From Borrelia persica No12 (lineage in GTDB: Bacteria; Spirochaetota; Spirochaetia; Borreliales; Borreliaceae): DNA of 64,000 nt. A model generated the notes under the pieces. The model did not search any database, was not told where the DNA came from, and saw nothing but the letters and a program-made list of their open reading frames with translations. Of this stretch, positions 8,640 to 17,952 are shown one piece after another; position 1 is the first letter of the stretch, and each line of letters begins with the position of its first letter. The stretch lies in assembly GCF_000500045.1 (NCBI RefSeq), contig NZ_AYOT01000223.1:62001-126000 (forward strand). The letters are read 5' to 3'. Both the position numbers and the translations under genes were made by a program.

Positions 8640-10928
8640 ATGTATGACAGAAGAGCTTTAAATAATTTATTTTTTAAATCATTTCTGTTTTTTGTGGAAC
8701 GTAAACATCTTTTTTTTACTGAAGAACATATTTTTTATAGCTTAATTAGTGGTGAGGAAATTAAAGAGTTACTTAGTTTGTGTGCACTTGATTTTTATAG
8801 TTTTAATAAAGTTTTAGAAGAGTTTTTTAAACGACTTCCTATAAGAAATTCTGGGCTTCATGATCATCTTTTTACAATGAATGATCTATATCAAGAAATA
8901 ATCGATACAATTTTTTATTATAAAAAACCTTATAGATTACAAGAAAAAGATTTGTTATGGGTATTAATTAGGAAAAGAAAAAACACAATTTTAGATACTT
9001 TATTAAAGTCGGGCTTTAATTTGACTATCTTTGATAAGATAATGGAAGTTTATGACTACTTAGGTTCAAACTTGGATTTAAACTTTTTTGAAAATGATAG
9101 ATTTGTTACAAATGATCTTTTTAATAAGGATATAGATAAGTATGGAGGTTTAAATATTTTTGAAGAAGATTATTGTAAATTAGAACAAGATGATGACTCA
9201 TTGAATGATAACAATTTAGTTGATGATTTTTTAGTTAATGTTATTGATACTTTGGATCCAAATTTAGATGCAAATCCTTTGATTGGTCGTAAAAAAGAAT
9301 TGTATACATTGATTCAAATAATGCTTCGTAAACATAAAAGTAATCCAATTGTATTTGGAGAGCCTGGAGTTGGAAAGACAATATTGCTTCAAGGACTTGC
9401 TTATATGATACGAGAAGGTCAGGTGCCTCAGGAATTGGTAAATTGTGAGGTTTATTCTCTTGATATTGGTAGGCTTATATCTGGGACTAGATATAGGGGA
9501 GATCTTGAAGATAGAGTTAATAAACTTTTAGATTTCTTGTATGTTAAGAAAAAAGTAATTCTTTTTATAGATGAGATTCATATGATAGTTGGTGCTGGTG
9601 CCACATCTTTTAGTAATATAGACGTTTCAAATTTATTGAAACCTATCTTGACTTTGGGGAAAGTAAAATTTATTGGAGCTACTACCAAAAAGGAATATAA
9701 AAAGTTTTTTTTAAAAGATAAAGCTTTGATAAGAAGATTTCATAGCATAGAACTTAGAGAACCAAGTTTAGAAGATACGTATCATATTTTAAAAGGTTCT
9801 AAGGAGAAATATGAAAGGCATCATGGTGTTGAGTATACAGATGAAGCTATATGGCTTGCAGTTACTATGTCTAAGTATATTAAAGATAGAGCCTTGCCCG
9901 ATAAAGCTTTTGATCTCTTAGATGGTCTTGGTGCTAAATTTAAACTTGAAGATAATAGAAAAATTATAACGGGTGATGATGTTAGAGATTTTGTCAAGTC
10001 TATGATTGGGACTAATATTTTTAATTTTGATGATTATGATCAAAACTCACTTATGAATTTAGAGCATAAAATAAGGACAAGTATGATAATTGATGAGGAT
10101 ATTTTATCTGCATTGATTTTACATATCAAACTTTTAAGAATTAAGTTTTTCTTTAAAAATAATACTCTTGGTATGTTTATTTTAGTTGGTCCTTCTGATG
10201 TAGATAAGAATAAACTTGCGTGTATTTTATCAGAAGAACTTAATATTCCTAAATTGACTTTGGGAATGAGTGAATATGGTGATTTTGATGGTATTAATCG
10301 ACTTATAGGACCAATATATGGTTCTGAATCTTATGATGAACCTACTAAATTTTTTAAATTTCTAAATAAGTCTTTAAGTTCAATTATTGTTTTGTCGGAT
10401 TTTGATAAATCTTCTAAGAGAGTTATAGATTTTTTTTTTGAAGGGTTCAATACTGGTAGGCTTTTTGATAGTCTTGGTAGAAGTGTAAGTTTGGCACACA
10501 GCATAGTAATAATTGATATTAATATAGAATATAGAGAGCTTGATAGCATTGGATTTAAAAATGAAATAGTTGACAGCAAAAGTTTATTAGAAAAACGTTT
10601 TTCTACTCAGTTTTTGGATCTTGTAGATCATGTTTTTTTCTTTAGGCCTGTTAGTGAGGATGATTTTAAAAAAGTTATTCTTGAAGAAATGAATAATTTT
10701 GTTAAAATGCTAAAACATGAAAAAGTTGATCTTTTTTTTGAAGAAGAAGTTATATTGTATTTTCAAAGAAAAATCTATGAAAATGGGCTTGGTATTAAGA
10801 GTGTGCGTAAAATTGTAATTAAAGAGATTGGGAGTTTATTAGTTAATGATTTGATTCTAAAAAAATTTAAAGAAAATGCTAAGATCAGGATTTTTCTAGA
10901 CGAGACAATAAAATATGAGTTATTATAG
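8640..10928 (+). CDS. clpA: ClpA-like AAA+ protein with degenerate second ATPase domain
   Basis: This 762-residue protein matches BB_0369. An N-terminal Clp_N-like region (1-150) precedes AAA domain 1, which has an intact Walker A GEPGVGKT (about residue 240) and Walker B VILFIDEIH (about 310). Domain 2 keeps the fold but its Walker A reads GPSDVDKN (about 517), its Walker B reads IIVLSDFDK (about 583), and the EFRNR arginine finger reads QFLDL. It should therefore not hydrolyse ATP normally. An SIGF tripeptide loop (about 636-639), at the place where ClpA/ClpX dock ClpP, is kept. It is probably an unfoldase partner of ClpP powered by domain 1. No clpS gene is adjacent. Confidence 0.88.
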   Translation: MYDRRALNNLFFKSFLFFVERKHLFFTEEHIFYSLISGEEIKELLSLCALDFYSFNKVLEEFFKRLPIRNSGLHDHLFTMNDLYQEIIDTIFYYKKPYRLQEKDLLWVLIRKRKNTILDTLLKSGFNLTIFDKIMEVYDYLGSNLDLNFFENDRFVTNDLFNKDIDKYGGLNIFEEDYCKLEQDDDSLNDNNLVDDFLVNVIDTLDPNLDANPLIGRKKELYTLIQIMLRKHKSNPIVFGEPGVGKTILLQGLAYMIREGQVPQELVNCEVYSLDIGRLISGTRYRGDLEDRVNKLLDFLYVKKKVILFIDEIHMIVGAGATSFSNIDVSNLLKPILTLGKVKFIGATTKKEYKKFFLKDKALIRRFHSIELREPSLEDTYHILKGSKEKYERHHGVEYTDEAIWLAVTMSKYIKDRALPDKAFDLLDGLGAKFKLEDNRKIITGDDVRDFVKSMIGTNIFNFDDYDQNSLMNLEHKIRTSMIIDEDILSALILHIKLLRIKFFFKNNTLGMFILVGPSDVDKNKLACILSEELNIPKLTLGMSEYGDFDGINRLIGPIYGSESYDEPTKFFKFLNKSLSSIIVLSDFDKSSKRVIDFFFEGFNTGRLFDSLGRSVSLAHSIVIIDINIEYRELDSIGFKNEIVDSKSLLEKRFSTQFLDLVDHVFFFRPVSEDDFKKVILEEMNNFVKMLKHEKVDLFFEEEVILYFQRKIYENGLGIKSVRKIVIKEIGSLLVNDLILKKFKENAKIRIFLDETIKYELL

Positions 10929-10952
10929 TTTTATGGTTATAAGGAGGTATGT

Positions 10953-12005
10953 ATGAAAATATCCATAGTGGGAGCAGGAGCTTGGGGTACTGCGGTTGCT
11001 AGAGTTTTAGCGGATAAGTTTAAGGATACTGTTTTAATATGGTCTTTTGAAGAGGATGTTAAAGAAAGTATTAATAATAATCATGAAAATACTAAGTATT
11101 TAAAAGGTATTAAATTGCCAGATAATTTGGTTGCAAATTGTGATTTAATTGATGTTGCAAAAAAATCTGATTATATTTTTGTTGCAACACCTTCTATTTA
11201 TACTTTAGATGTATTTAGCAAACTGAAGCATGTGTGTAGTATTAATAGGTTCAAATTGGCAGTACTTACAAAAGGCTTTATAACAATTGATAATAAGCCT
11301 TGTCCTATTATAGAAGTTGCAGAGAGTGTTTTAAGCGAATATAAGGGTAAAATCACTTATATTGCAGGACCAAGTCATGCTGAGGAAGTTGGACTTGGGG
11401 TTATTACGGGGCTTGTTGCTGCTAGTGAAAATAGAGACAATGCTTTTGAATTTATTAATTTATTTAGTGGTACTTGTATTTCGATGTTTTATAGTGATGA
11501 CATTCTTGGTGTTCAAATAGCATCGGCTTTGAAAAATATATTTGCAATTGCATTTGGAATTTTGGATGAATTGAAGATTGAAAATCCTAATTTAATAGGT
11601 CAAAATACAGAATCTTTCTTATTTTCAGTTGCTTTAAATGATATGAAGGATATTGCACTTAAGCTTGGAGCTTGCAATGAGGGAACATTTTTATTTTTAG
11701 CTGGTTCTGGAGATTTAGATGTTACATGTAGAAGTATTTTTGGTAGAAACAGACGGTTTGGTCGTGAAATTGTTAGTAAAAATATTTTGGAGTGCTTTAG
11801 GGATGTGGATGATCTAATTAATAACATTAATAAAATTGGTTATTTGCCTGAAGGGATAATTGCTGCTAGAGAAATTGCTTTGCTTTCTAATTTTTTAGGC
11901 ATTAGTTCGGATTATCAAAATTTGGTAAATGTGGTGTATAAAATTTTAAATAAAAAGTTACAACCGGAAGCAGTTGTTGATTATATCAAAAGTTTTAAAG
12001 TTTAG
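10953..12005 (+). CDS. gpsA: Glycerol-3-phosphate dehydrogenase [NAD(P)+] GpsA
   Basis: GpsA interconverts dihydroxyacetone phosphate and sn-glycerol-3-phosphate and links glycolysis to phospholipid backbone synthesis. The 350-residue protein starts with the Rossmann motif GAGAWGTA. It keeps TKGF, the GPSHAEEV substrate loop, the catalytic Lys in ASALKNIFA, and GSGDLDVTC in the C-terminal helical domain. A strong AAGGAGGT site precedes the ATG. A hairpin terminator follows directly. A plsC-like acyltransferase that could use its product lies at 50810. Confidence 0.96.
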   Translation: MKISIVGAGAWGTAVARVLADKFKDTVLIWSFEEDVKESINNNHENTKYLKGIKLPDNLVANCDLIDVAKKSDYIFVATPSIYTLDVFSKLKHVCSINRFKLAVLTKGFITIDNKPCPIIEVAESVLSEYKGKITYIAGPSHAEEVGLGVITGLVAASENRDNAFEFINLFSGTCISMFYSDDILGVQIASALKNIFAIAFGILDELKIENPNLIGQNTESFLFSVALNDMKDIALKLGACNEGTFLFLAGSGDLDVTCRSIFGRNRRFGREIVSKNILECFRDVDDLINNINKIGYLPEGIIAAREIALLSNFLGISSDYQNLVNVVYKILNKKLQPEAVVDYIKSFKV

Positions 12006-12035
12006 AGCCCAATTATTTGGGCTTATTATTTTTTG
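12006..12035 (+). terminator. Intrinsic terminator after gpsA
   Basis: A perfect 7-bp stem (AGCCCAA / TTGGGCT) with a 4-base loop begins right after the gpsA stop and is followed by a T-rich run. It lies at a convergent junction, but the T-tract favours + strand termination. Confidence 0.85.
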
Positions 12036-12289
12036 TTGTTTAGCATATACATTATGTTATTGTAAACATCATCAATGATTTCCGAATTCATTACAATTTC
12101 TGTAACTTCATTAGATTTAATTGCTCCTATGATATTTTTGTTTTCTGTTAGGTTTTTTCTATTAACTAAAGAATTACTGTCAACCAATATTTTTATTCTA
12201 GTTAGATCTTTAACTACCTGTTTGATATTTGCAGTTCCTCCAAAACATTCTAAAATGTGTTCTGCTATTTTTGTTGTTTTTTGATTCAT
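12026..12289 (-). CDS. PTS EIIB-like domain protein, catalytic Cys replaced by Asp
   Basis: This 87-residue soluble protein looks like a stand-alone glucose-family EIIB domain (BB_0367 position). ILECFGGTANIKQVVKD then LTRIKI follows the family pattern of a Gly-Gly turn, NI, and the segment before TRL. The phosphocysteine of active EIIB sits just before (I/L)TRL. Here that position is D28, and the only Cys (C15) is in the first helix. It therefore cannot take phosphate from EIIA in the usual way and may be a regulatory or remnant domain. No EIIC or EIIA is adjacent. It is 4 bases downstream of the aminopeptidase gene, so they are cotranscribed. Confidence 0.72.
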   Translation of the reverse strand: MNQKTTKIAEHILECFGGTANIKQVVKDLTRIKILVDSNSLVNRKNLTENKNIIGAIKSNEVTEIVMNSEIIDDVYNNIMYMLNNKK

Positions 12290-12293
12290 TTTA

Positions 12294-13667
12294 TCATCCT
12301 TTAAAGAACGCTTTATAGGCCATATAAGAAGTATATACGTCGAATTTAGATGTTATTTCAAATGGTGAGTGCATGCTAATAACACCAGGTCCCATATCTA
12401 TTGTTCTAATTCCATAATGTGCTAAGAATTTTGCGACAGTTCCTCCCCCACCTTCGTCTACTTTTCCAAGTGTAGCTATTTGCCAAGCTATGTTATTTTC
12501 ATCTAATAAATTTCTAATATAAGCTACAAGTTCAGCATCAGCATCACTTGCCATAATTTTACCTCCATGACCTGTATATTTTATTATAGGTATTCCATAT
12601 CCTAGCTTTGGTGCGTTTTGTTCATCATGAACCTTAAATAGTGGATTTATTGCAGCGCAAACATCTGCAGATATGCTTTTTGAGTTCCATAATACTTTAT
12701 GTACAAGAAGGTTATTATATGCTCCTTTTTCAAGTTTTGCTACTATGTCTGATACGAAATATGAAAGATATGTTGATTGCAAACCAGTTGATCCAGTTGA
12801 ACCAATCTCTTCTTTATCTACTAAAAAGCATACAGCAGTTTTCTTTGGTGTTTCTTCTAAGTTTAGGATGGCTTTTAATGATGTGTATGCACAAACTCTA
12901 TCGTCTTGTCCATAAGCTCCAATTAGTGCTCTGTCAAATCCTACATCTTTTGCTTCTCCTGCTGGTACTATTTCTATTTCTGCTGAGGTAAAGTCTTCTT
13001 CTTCTATATTGTATTTTTCTTTTATTAATTTAAGAGTTGCAAATTTTACTTTTTCTTTTTCTTTATTTTCAATAGGTAGACTTCCAATTATGATCTTTAG
13101 ATTTTCTCCTTCAATGATCTCATCAGCTTTTTTGTCTCTTTGTACTTTTCTGTCAAGATGTGGTAGAATGTCGGGAATTACAAATACGGGATCGTCATTA
13201 TTGTCGCCAATGTTAATTTCGACTTGAGTTTCATTTTTTAAACATATTATTCCCCTGATTGATAATGGAATAGAGAGCCATTGATATTTTTTAATGCCAC
13301 CATAATAATTTGTTTTCATAATTGTAAGTTCATTTTCTTGGGTAATTGGTGATGGTTTGGCATCAAGTCTTGGGGAATCTGTGTGTGAAACAATAAAATG
13401 GATTCCATTTTCAATTGGTTCTTCTCCTATAAATACAAGAGCAACATTTTTGTTACGACATGTGTATAAAATTTTATCTCCAGCTTGAAGTCCTTGTTTT
13501 TGGGAAGCGCAGATAAAACCTTTTTCTTTTGCCTTTTGTATGGCATACTTGGTAGCTTCTCGTTCGGTTTTTACTGTACTTAAGAAGTTTTTGTATTTTT
13601 GAGCAAATTTGAAGATATTATTTTTCTTTTCTTCGTCTAAAGAAAGCCAAGGATTTTGTTTGGTCAT
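12294..13667 (-). CDS. M18 family aminopeptidase (aminopeptidase I type)
   Basis: A zinc metallo-aminopeptidase of family M18 (BB_0366 position), 457 residues, likely forming a large cytosolic oligomer that trims peptides, for example those imported by Opp. Metal and catalytic motifs are visible in order: HTDSPRLDAK, GQDDRVCAY, DKEEIGSTGSTG, ASDADAELVA and GPGVISMHSPFE. An AGGAGG site precedes the ATG. The EIIB-like gene follows 4 bases downstream. Confidence 0.94.
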   Translation of the reverse strand: MTKQNPWLSLDEEKKNNIFKFAQKYKNFLSTVKTEREATKYAIQKAKEKGFICASQKQGLQAGDKILYTCRNKNVALVFIGEEPIENGIHFIVSHTDSPRLDAKPSPITQENELTIMKTNYYGGIKKYQWLSIPLSIRGIICLKNETQVEINIGDNNDDPVFVIPDILPHLDRKVQRDKKADEIIEGENLKIIIGSLPIENKEKEKVKFATLKLIKEKYNIEEEDFTSAEIEIVPAGEAKDVGFDRALIGAYGQDDRVCAYTSLKAILNLEETPKKTAVCFLVDKEEIGSTGSTGLQSTYLSYFVSDIVAKLEKGAYNNLLVHKVLWNSKSISADVCAAINPLFKVHDEQNAPKLGYGIPIIKYTGHGGKIMASDADAELVAYIRNLLDENNIAWQIATLGKVDEGGGGTVAKFLAHYGIRTIDMGPGVISMHSPFEITSKFDVYTSYMAYKAFFKG

Positions 13668-13796
13668 AAGCTTTTTCCTCCTAATTACTTATTATAACAT
13701 TCTAACATTTGTAAATTTATTTTGATTTAATTGTGTTGTCATACGAATGACATTTTGTGATGCAATTTGAGTTGTGCATAAAAATTTCGTGTATTT

Positions 13797-15794
13797 TTAT
13801 ATTGGTTCTGGTTTATGCCATAAGAATCCTTGACCATAATCTATTCCAATTTCACTTATTTTTTTAAAAATTTCTTCATTAGATACAAATTCAGCTATAA
13901 TTTTTATTTGTTTTGTATCGGCAATTTCTTTTATTGATTTTATTATTACAAGATCTATTTGACTAGAATTTATTACTTGAATAAAAGAACCGTCTATTTT
14001 GATTATGTCTATTGGTAATATTTTGATGTATGAGAGGGATGTATATCCGCTCCCAAAATCATCAAGTGCAAGTTTGATACCAAAAGTTTTAAGTTCATTA
14101 AAATATGTTTTGATTAATTCAAAATCTTCTACAATGCCGGTTTCTGTTATCTCTAAGCATATATTTTCAAGTGGAACATGACTTTGGAGAAGTGTTTCTT
14201 TTAAAAATGTTCTAAAGTTTTTGGATTTGAGTGAATATGGGGAAATATTAATTGAAAAGACATGAACACCGTTTTTTGCTACAAAGTTTGTATATTCTCT
14301 TAATGCTTTGGTGACTACTAATTTATCTACTTCGACAGTTAAATTATATTTGTCTATTAAATTAAAGACATGATTGTTGGGGATAGGAGTTCCGGTGTAA
14401 TCAAAGAGTCTTGTTAATATTTCAATTTTAGGTTTTAAATCTTTTTTAAGAGGGGTAATTTTTTGGTAGTACAAACTGAAAAAATCATTCTTTATTGCCT
14501 TGATTATGTATTCAAATATTTTATTTTGATTTTTAATAAGTATTGTTTCTGGCAATTCATCTTTATATAAAATAGGCATAGAATCTCTGTATTCATCAGA
14601 TATTTTTGTTGCTATTTTTAATTTTGAAATTTTTGTTTCTATATTTTCTTTTAAGTTTACTTCTATTATGCCTATATTAAATTTACGTATTATGAAACCT
14701 TCTTTTTTAAGTTTGCTATAGATAGTTTTTTTCATTTCTTCTGCAATTGAAATTACTCTTTTTTCTCCTCCACTTGTAGATATAATAACTATTAAATTAT
14801 TGTCTTTTAATTTAAATATGTATTCTGAATAGAATGACATTATTCTAGAAGTAATTTTTTTAAGTATTTTTGAGTCTAAGTTATTCCTATTCCCTTTATA
14901 TTCGTATTCTGTATTTATATGTAGATCTAAGTCAAATAGATATGTCTTTTTGTGAGAGGAGTCAATTTGGTTTGTCAATAACTTTTTAAGTCCTTTAATA
15001 TTATATAGGTCAGTTTGTTGATCGATTATTTCAAGATCTTGAATATTGTGTTTGGATTTTAAATCAGACATATCTTTTATTGTAATTAATTTATCAATGT
15101 TATTTTGAGCAATTGTACTTATAAATAAGTCTACGATTAATTTTTTGTTATTTTTGACTTTTAAGAGACAATCGGTTATCAATATATTTTTAAATTCAGG
15201 GATATCATTTATCTTATAACTTAAATCTATTTTAATTTCTGTTTCTAAATCTATGATATTTATATCACTTATTTTGTTTGTTTTTCCCATAATTTTGATT
15301 GGGAGTTCAAGTTCTTTGCTACCTTTTTCATTGATATAGATGATTTCATTCTCGATATTTGTAATGATTACGATTTCTTGAATAAGTTCAGATAAATTTA
15401 AGAAAAAATCAAGATTGGCATTTTTATTATCATAGTAAAATTTTTTTTGTTGTATTAGTGTGTTTTTGTCACTAAGTTCTTGTATGCTTTTTAATATTTC
15501 TATGTAATTTGGTCTATAAGTTGATTCGTCTATGTATTCGTTATTTATGATAATTGAATAGATATTATTGATGCTTTTTAAGTCATTTGCCATATTGATT
15601 GAGAAATCTATTGGTCTTTTATGATTATAAATGACTGCAAATTGAATATTGTTTTGCTTGATATAGCTGCTAGAGACATTTTTTCTGGATTTGATTATTT
15701 GTGATATTGTAAAAATAGATTTTATCTTTACAATATCATTATCACTTACAGTTTCTTCAGATATTACAATTGCATTTGGGTTTTTATTCCTCAT
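13797..15794 (-). CDS. pdeA: EAL-domain c-di-GMP phosphodiesterase PdeA
   Basis: This 665-residue protein corresponds to PdeA (BB_0363), which linearises c-di-GMP and affects motility and virulence in Borrelia. In order it has an N-terminal receiver-like region (1-110), a PAS-like segment (about 135-185), a GGDEF-like region without a GGDEF motif (about 265-400), and an EAL domain (415-660). Catalytic positions are intact: EIL in place of EAL, the Asn of SINISP, CLEITE, DDFGSGYTSL, IKIDGSF, AEFVSNEE and GQGFLW. It lies 37 bases downstream of lgt and is likely the last gene of a four-gene - strand cluster. The start has no strong ribosome site. Confidence 0.93.
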   Translation of the reverse strand: MRNKNPNAIVISEETVSDNDIVKIKSIFTISQIIKSRKNVSSSYIKQNNIQFAVIYNHKRPIDFSINMANDLKSINNIYSIIINNEYIDESTYRPNYIEILKSIQELSDKNTLIQQKKFYYDNKNANLDFFLNLSELIQEIVIITNIENEIIYINEKGSKELELPIKIMGKTNKISDINIIDLETEIKIDLSYKINDIPEFKNILITDCLLKVKNNKKLIVDLFISTIAQNNIDKLITIKDMSDLKSKHNIQDLEIIDQQTDLYNIKGLKKLLTNQIDSSHKKTYLFDLDLHINTEYEYKGNRNNLDSKILKKITSRIMSFYSEYIFKLKDNNLIVIISTSGGEKRVISIAEEMKKTIYSKLKKEGFIIRKFNIGIIEVNLKENIETKISKLKIATKISDEYRDSMPILYKDELPETILIKNQNKIFEYIIKAIKNDFFSLYYQKITPLKKDLKPKIEILTRLFDYTGTPIPNNHVFNLIDKYNLTVEVDKLVVTKALREYTNFVAKNGVHVFSINISPYSLKSKNFRTFLKETLLQSHVPLENICLEITETGIVEDFELIKTYFNELKTFGIKLALDDFGSGYTSLSYIKILPIDIIKIDGSFIQVINSSQIDLVIIKSIKEIADTKQIKIIAEFVSNEEIFKKISEIGIDYGQGFLWHKPEPI

Positions 15795-15831
15795 CTTATT
15801 TAAACAAATTTATATTACTTTTTAGATAAAT

Positions 15832-16806
15832 CTATGTTTTTTGTTTATTTATTTGGTTTTTCTGCGCTTGTTTTTTATGCCATATAAGCCAAATTATTCC
15901 TGATAATATCAAAATTAATGAAAATATTTGTCCCATTGATATATTTAGAAATGAAAAATCAGATATGCTTTCAAGTTTTCTGTAAGTTATAACAAATCCT
16001 ATTTCTTTATCAGGTTCTCTTAAGTATTCAATCAAAAATCTAAATGTTCCATAAAGGATTATGTATACACCAAAGATAAATCCGTCATATTTTTTTATTT
16101 TTCTAAAGATAAACCATAATAGTAAAAAGATTACAGGTCCTTCAAATAGTCCTTCAATAAGTTGTGATGGAATTCTTGGTAGATTGATAAATAGATCGTG
16201 AGGTGATATTTCAAGTCCAACTGCTTCTGCAAATTCTTTGACACCATTTTGGCTTATTTTAAAAGGCTCTGCATTTGGGAATATGATACCACCTTTAATC
16301 GGTCTTCCATAAAGCTCTGCATTTGCAAAGTTGGCAAATCTTCCAAGTATGTATCCTGAAGAGAAAGCTATTGAGCCATAATCTGTTATTTTTTTAAAAT
16401 ATTTTTTCACATTTGTGTGTTTGAGTTTTGTATTTATCATTATTAATGGTGCAATGATAACTCCAAAAAATCCTCCGTGTATTGCCATTCCTCTAAATCC
16501 TGTAAAATTCCAGTTTTGGTCGAATGGTAGGAAAATCATCCATGGGTGTGTGTAATAAATGCCACTTTTGTCATAAATTAAAGTGGATGTTAGTCTTCCT
16601 CCAATTATTGCACCCAGTACAATTGCAAACATTAATTTTTCATAATCATTTTTATCTATATCAAGTTTGTCAGTTTTGATTTGGTACCAAATAAATTTGT
16701 AAGAAATGATTATAATGATAATATAAGATAGGCTATACCATGTAATTGGAATTCCTTTAATTATTTCAGGGTGTAACCAACTAGGATAATTTATATAATT
16801 TGGCAT
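15832..16806 (-). CDS. lgt: Prolipoprotein diacylglyceryl transferase Lgt
   Basis: Lgt transfers diacylglycerol from phosphatidylglycerol to the lipobox cysteine of prolipoproteins in the inner membrane, a central step in a lipoprotein-rich spirochete. The 324-residue protein has about seven membrane segments. The family signature GRFANFANAELYGRP is intact (about residues 155-169), as are HGGFFG near residue 111 and the C-terminal LIEYLREPD region. An AAGGAAA site precedes the ATG. It follows the MinD-like gene by 9 bases. Confidence 0.95.
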   Translation of the reverse strand: MPNYINYPSWLHPEIIKGIPITWYSLSYIIIIIISYKFIWYQIKTDKLDIDKNDYEKLMFAIVLGAIIGGRLTSTLIYDKSGIYYTHPWMIFLPFDQNWNFTGFRGMAIHGGFFGVIIAPLIMINTKLKHTNVKKYFKKITDYGSIAFSSGYILGRFANFANAELYGRPIKGGIIFPNAEPFKISQNGVKEFAEAVGLEISPHDLFINLPRIPSQLIEGLFEGPVIFLLLWFIFRKIKKYDGFIFGVYIILYGTFRFLIEYLREPDKEIGFVITYRKLESISDFSFLNISMGQIFSLILILSGIIWLIWHKKQAQKNQINKQKT

Positions 16807-16815
16807 TTTTTTTCC

Positions 16816-17949
16816 TTAATCTTTGTTTAATTTGGCAAATAATTTCTTTTTAAACATCATATTTTGTTTTCTAAGTGTTGTAATTTCTTTTTGTTGTGAT
16901 TTAATTATATCAATTATTGAATTGTTGTCTATTGTTTTATTCATCAATAATGATTCAAGATATGCATATTTTTCTAAATATTCATCTTGTGCTTCTTTCA
17001 TTACAAAATGGTAGCTTTCATTTAAATCTTCTTCGCTTAAAAGTTCTACATCATTCATTACGGCTTCAAGTCCAATTAATTTTTTTGCTATTTTTTTCAT
17101 GCTTTTAGAAGTTAGACTTCTTGGTTGATAAATGGTAATTGGTATTTTATGATTTAATGCTTGGTCGACAAGTTCATCTTTATAAATTGAGCCTATGCTT
17201 TGTAAATTTATATTTAGATAATCTTTTGCTGATTTTAGTATTCTTTCAGTTTTGATAATATCATCGGGTTTGTTTAACATGTTAAATATTATGAATGGAC
17301 TGAATCGTGCAAGTGTTTGCATAAGTTTTTCATAATTTTCAGGATCGCATTCCTCTATTTTCAGTAGTAAGTTGGGTATGTATATTTTTTGTAAGTCGAT
17401 AGAATCTTTTCTTATGTCTGATATTGTTTTGTATGCTTTTGTTTCTTTTTTAAATATTTTTGATATAATCCTAAAAATTGTGTTTTTTAAGAACAGATAG
17501 GCATTCATTGTTGCTGTTATTGTTGGAATTGTTACTATTATTCCTCGATTTGACATTAAGAAGAAATCTATTGTATTAAATGTTGTTCCTGCACCAAGGT
17601 CAATTATTAGATAATCGTAGTTTAAATTTTTCAAATTATTTATTATTTTTTGTTTTTGAAAGATGGCTATATTTGCAAGTTCTGGTATGTCTGAATCTCC
17701 TGCAATAAAACTTAAATTTTTTATTCCCGATTCAATAATAATATCTTTAAAGAGAGTTTTTGTTTTAAGAAATGTTCCAATACTTTTTTTTGGTATTATA
17801 TTGAGCATGGCGTGTAAGTTTGAACCACCAAGATCAAGATCTACGAGTAATACTTTTTTTTCTTCGTGTGCAAGACAAATTGCGATATTTATTGAAAAAA
17901 AAGATTTGCCAACTCCTCCTTTTCCGCTAGCTATAGGAATTATAATCAA
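16816..17949 (-). CDS. MinD/ParA-like P-loop ATPase
   Basis: A 377-residue MinD/FlhG-type ATPase (BB_0361 position; often labelled YlxH). It begins with the deviant Walker A SGKGGVGKS (residues ~8-16), followed by LLVDLDLGGSN and DYLIIDLGAGT (Walker B). The C-terminal ~100 residues are charged and helical with a likely coiled coil, not the short amphipathic tail of MinD. The start is TTG at 17949 with GGAG 7 bases upstream, inside the end of the preceding gene, suggesting translational coupling. Its cargo is unknown. Chromosome, envelope or flagellar positioning are all possible. Confidence 0.87.
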   Translation of the reverse strand: MIIIPIASGKGGVGKSFFSINIAICLAHEEKKVLLVDLDLGGSNLHAMLNIIPKKSIGTFLKTKTLFKDIIIESGIKNLSFIAGDSDIPELANIAIFQKQKIINNLKNLNYDYLIIDLGAGTTFNTIDFFLMSNRGIIVTIPTITATMNAYLFLKNTIFRIISKIFKKETKAYKTISDIRKDSIDLQKIYIPNLLLKIEECDPENYEKLMQTLARFSPFIIFNMLNKPDDIIKTERILKSAKDYLNINLQSIGSIYKDELVDQALNHKIPITIYQPRSLTSKSMKKIAKKLIGLEAVMNDVELLSEEDLNESYHFVMKEAQDEYLEKYAYLESLLMNKTIDNNSIIDIIKSQQKEITTLRKQNMMFKKKLFAKLNKD

Positions 17950-17952
17950 TCT

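Noticed and set aside
12641-12991. A Leu-rich + strand frame inside the aminopeptidase gene
   Set aside because: It lies wholly within a confident - strand gene with all its M18 motifs, and has no ribosome site.
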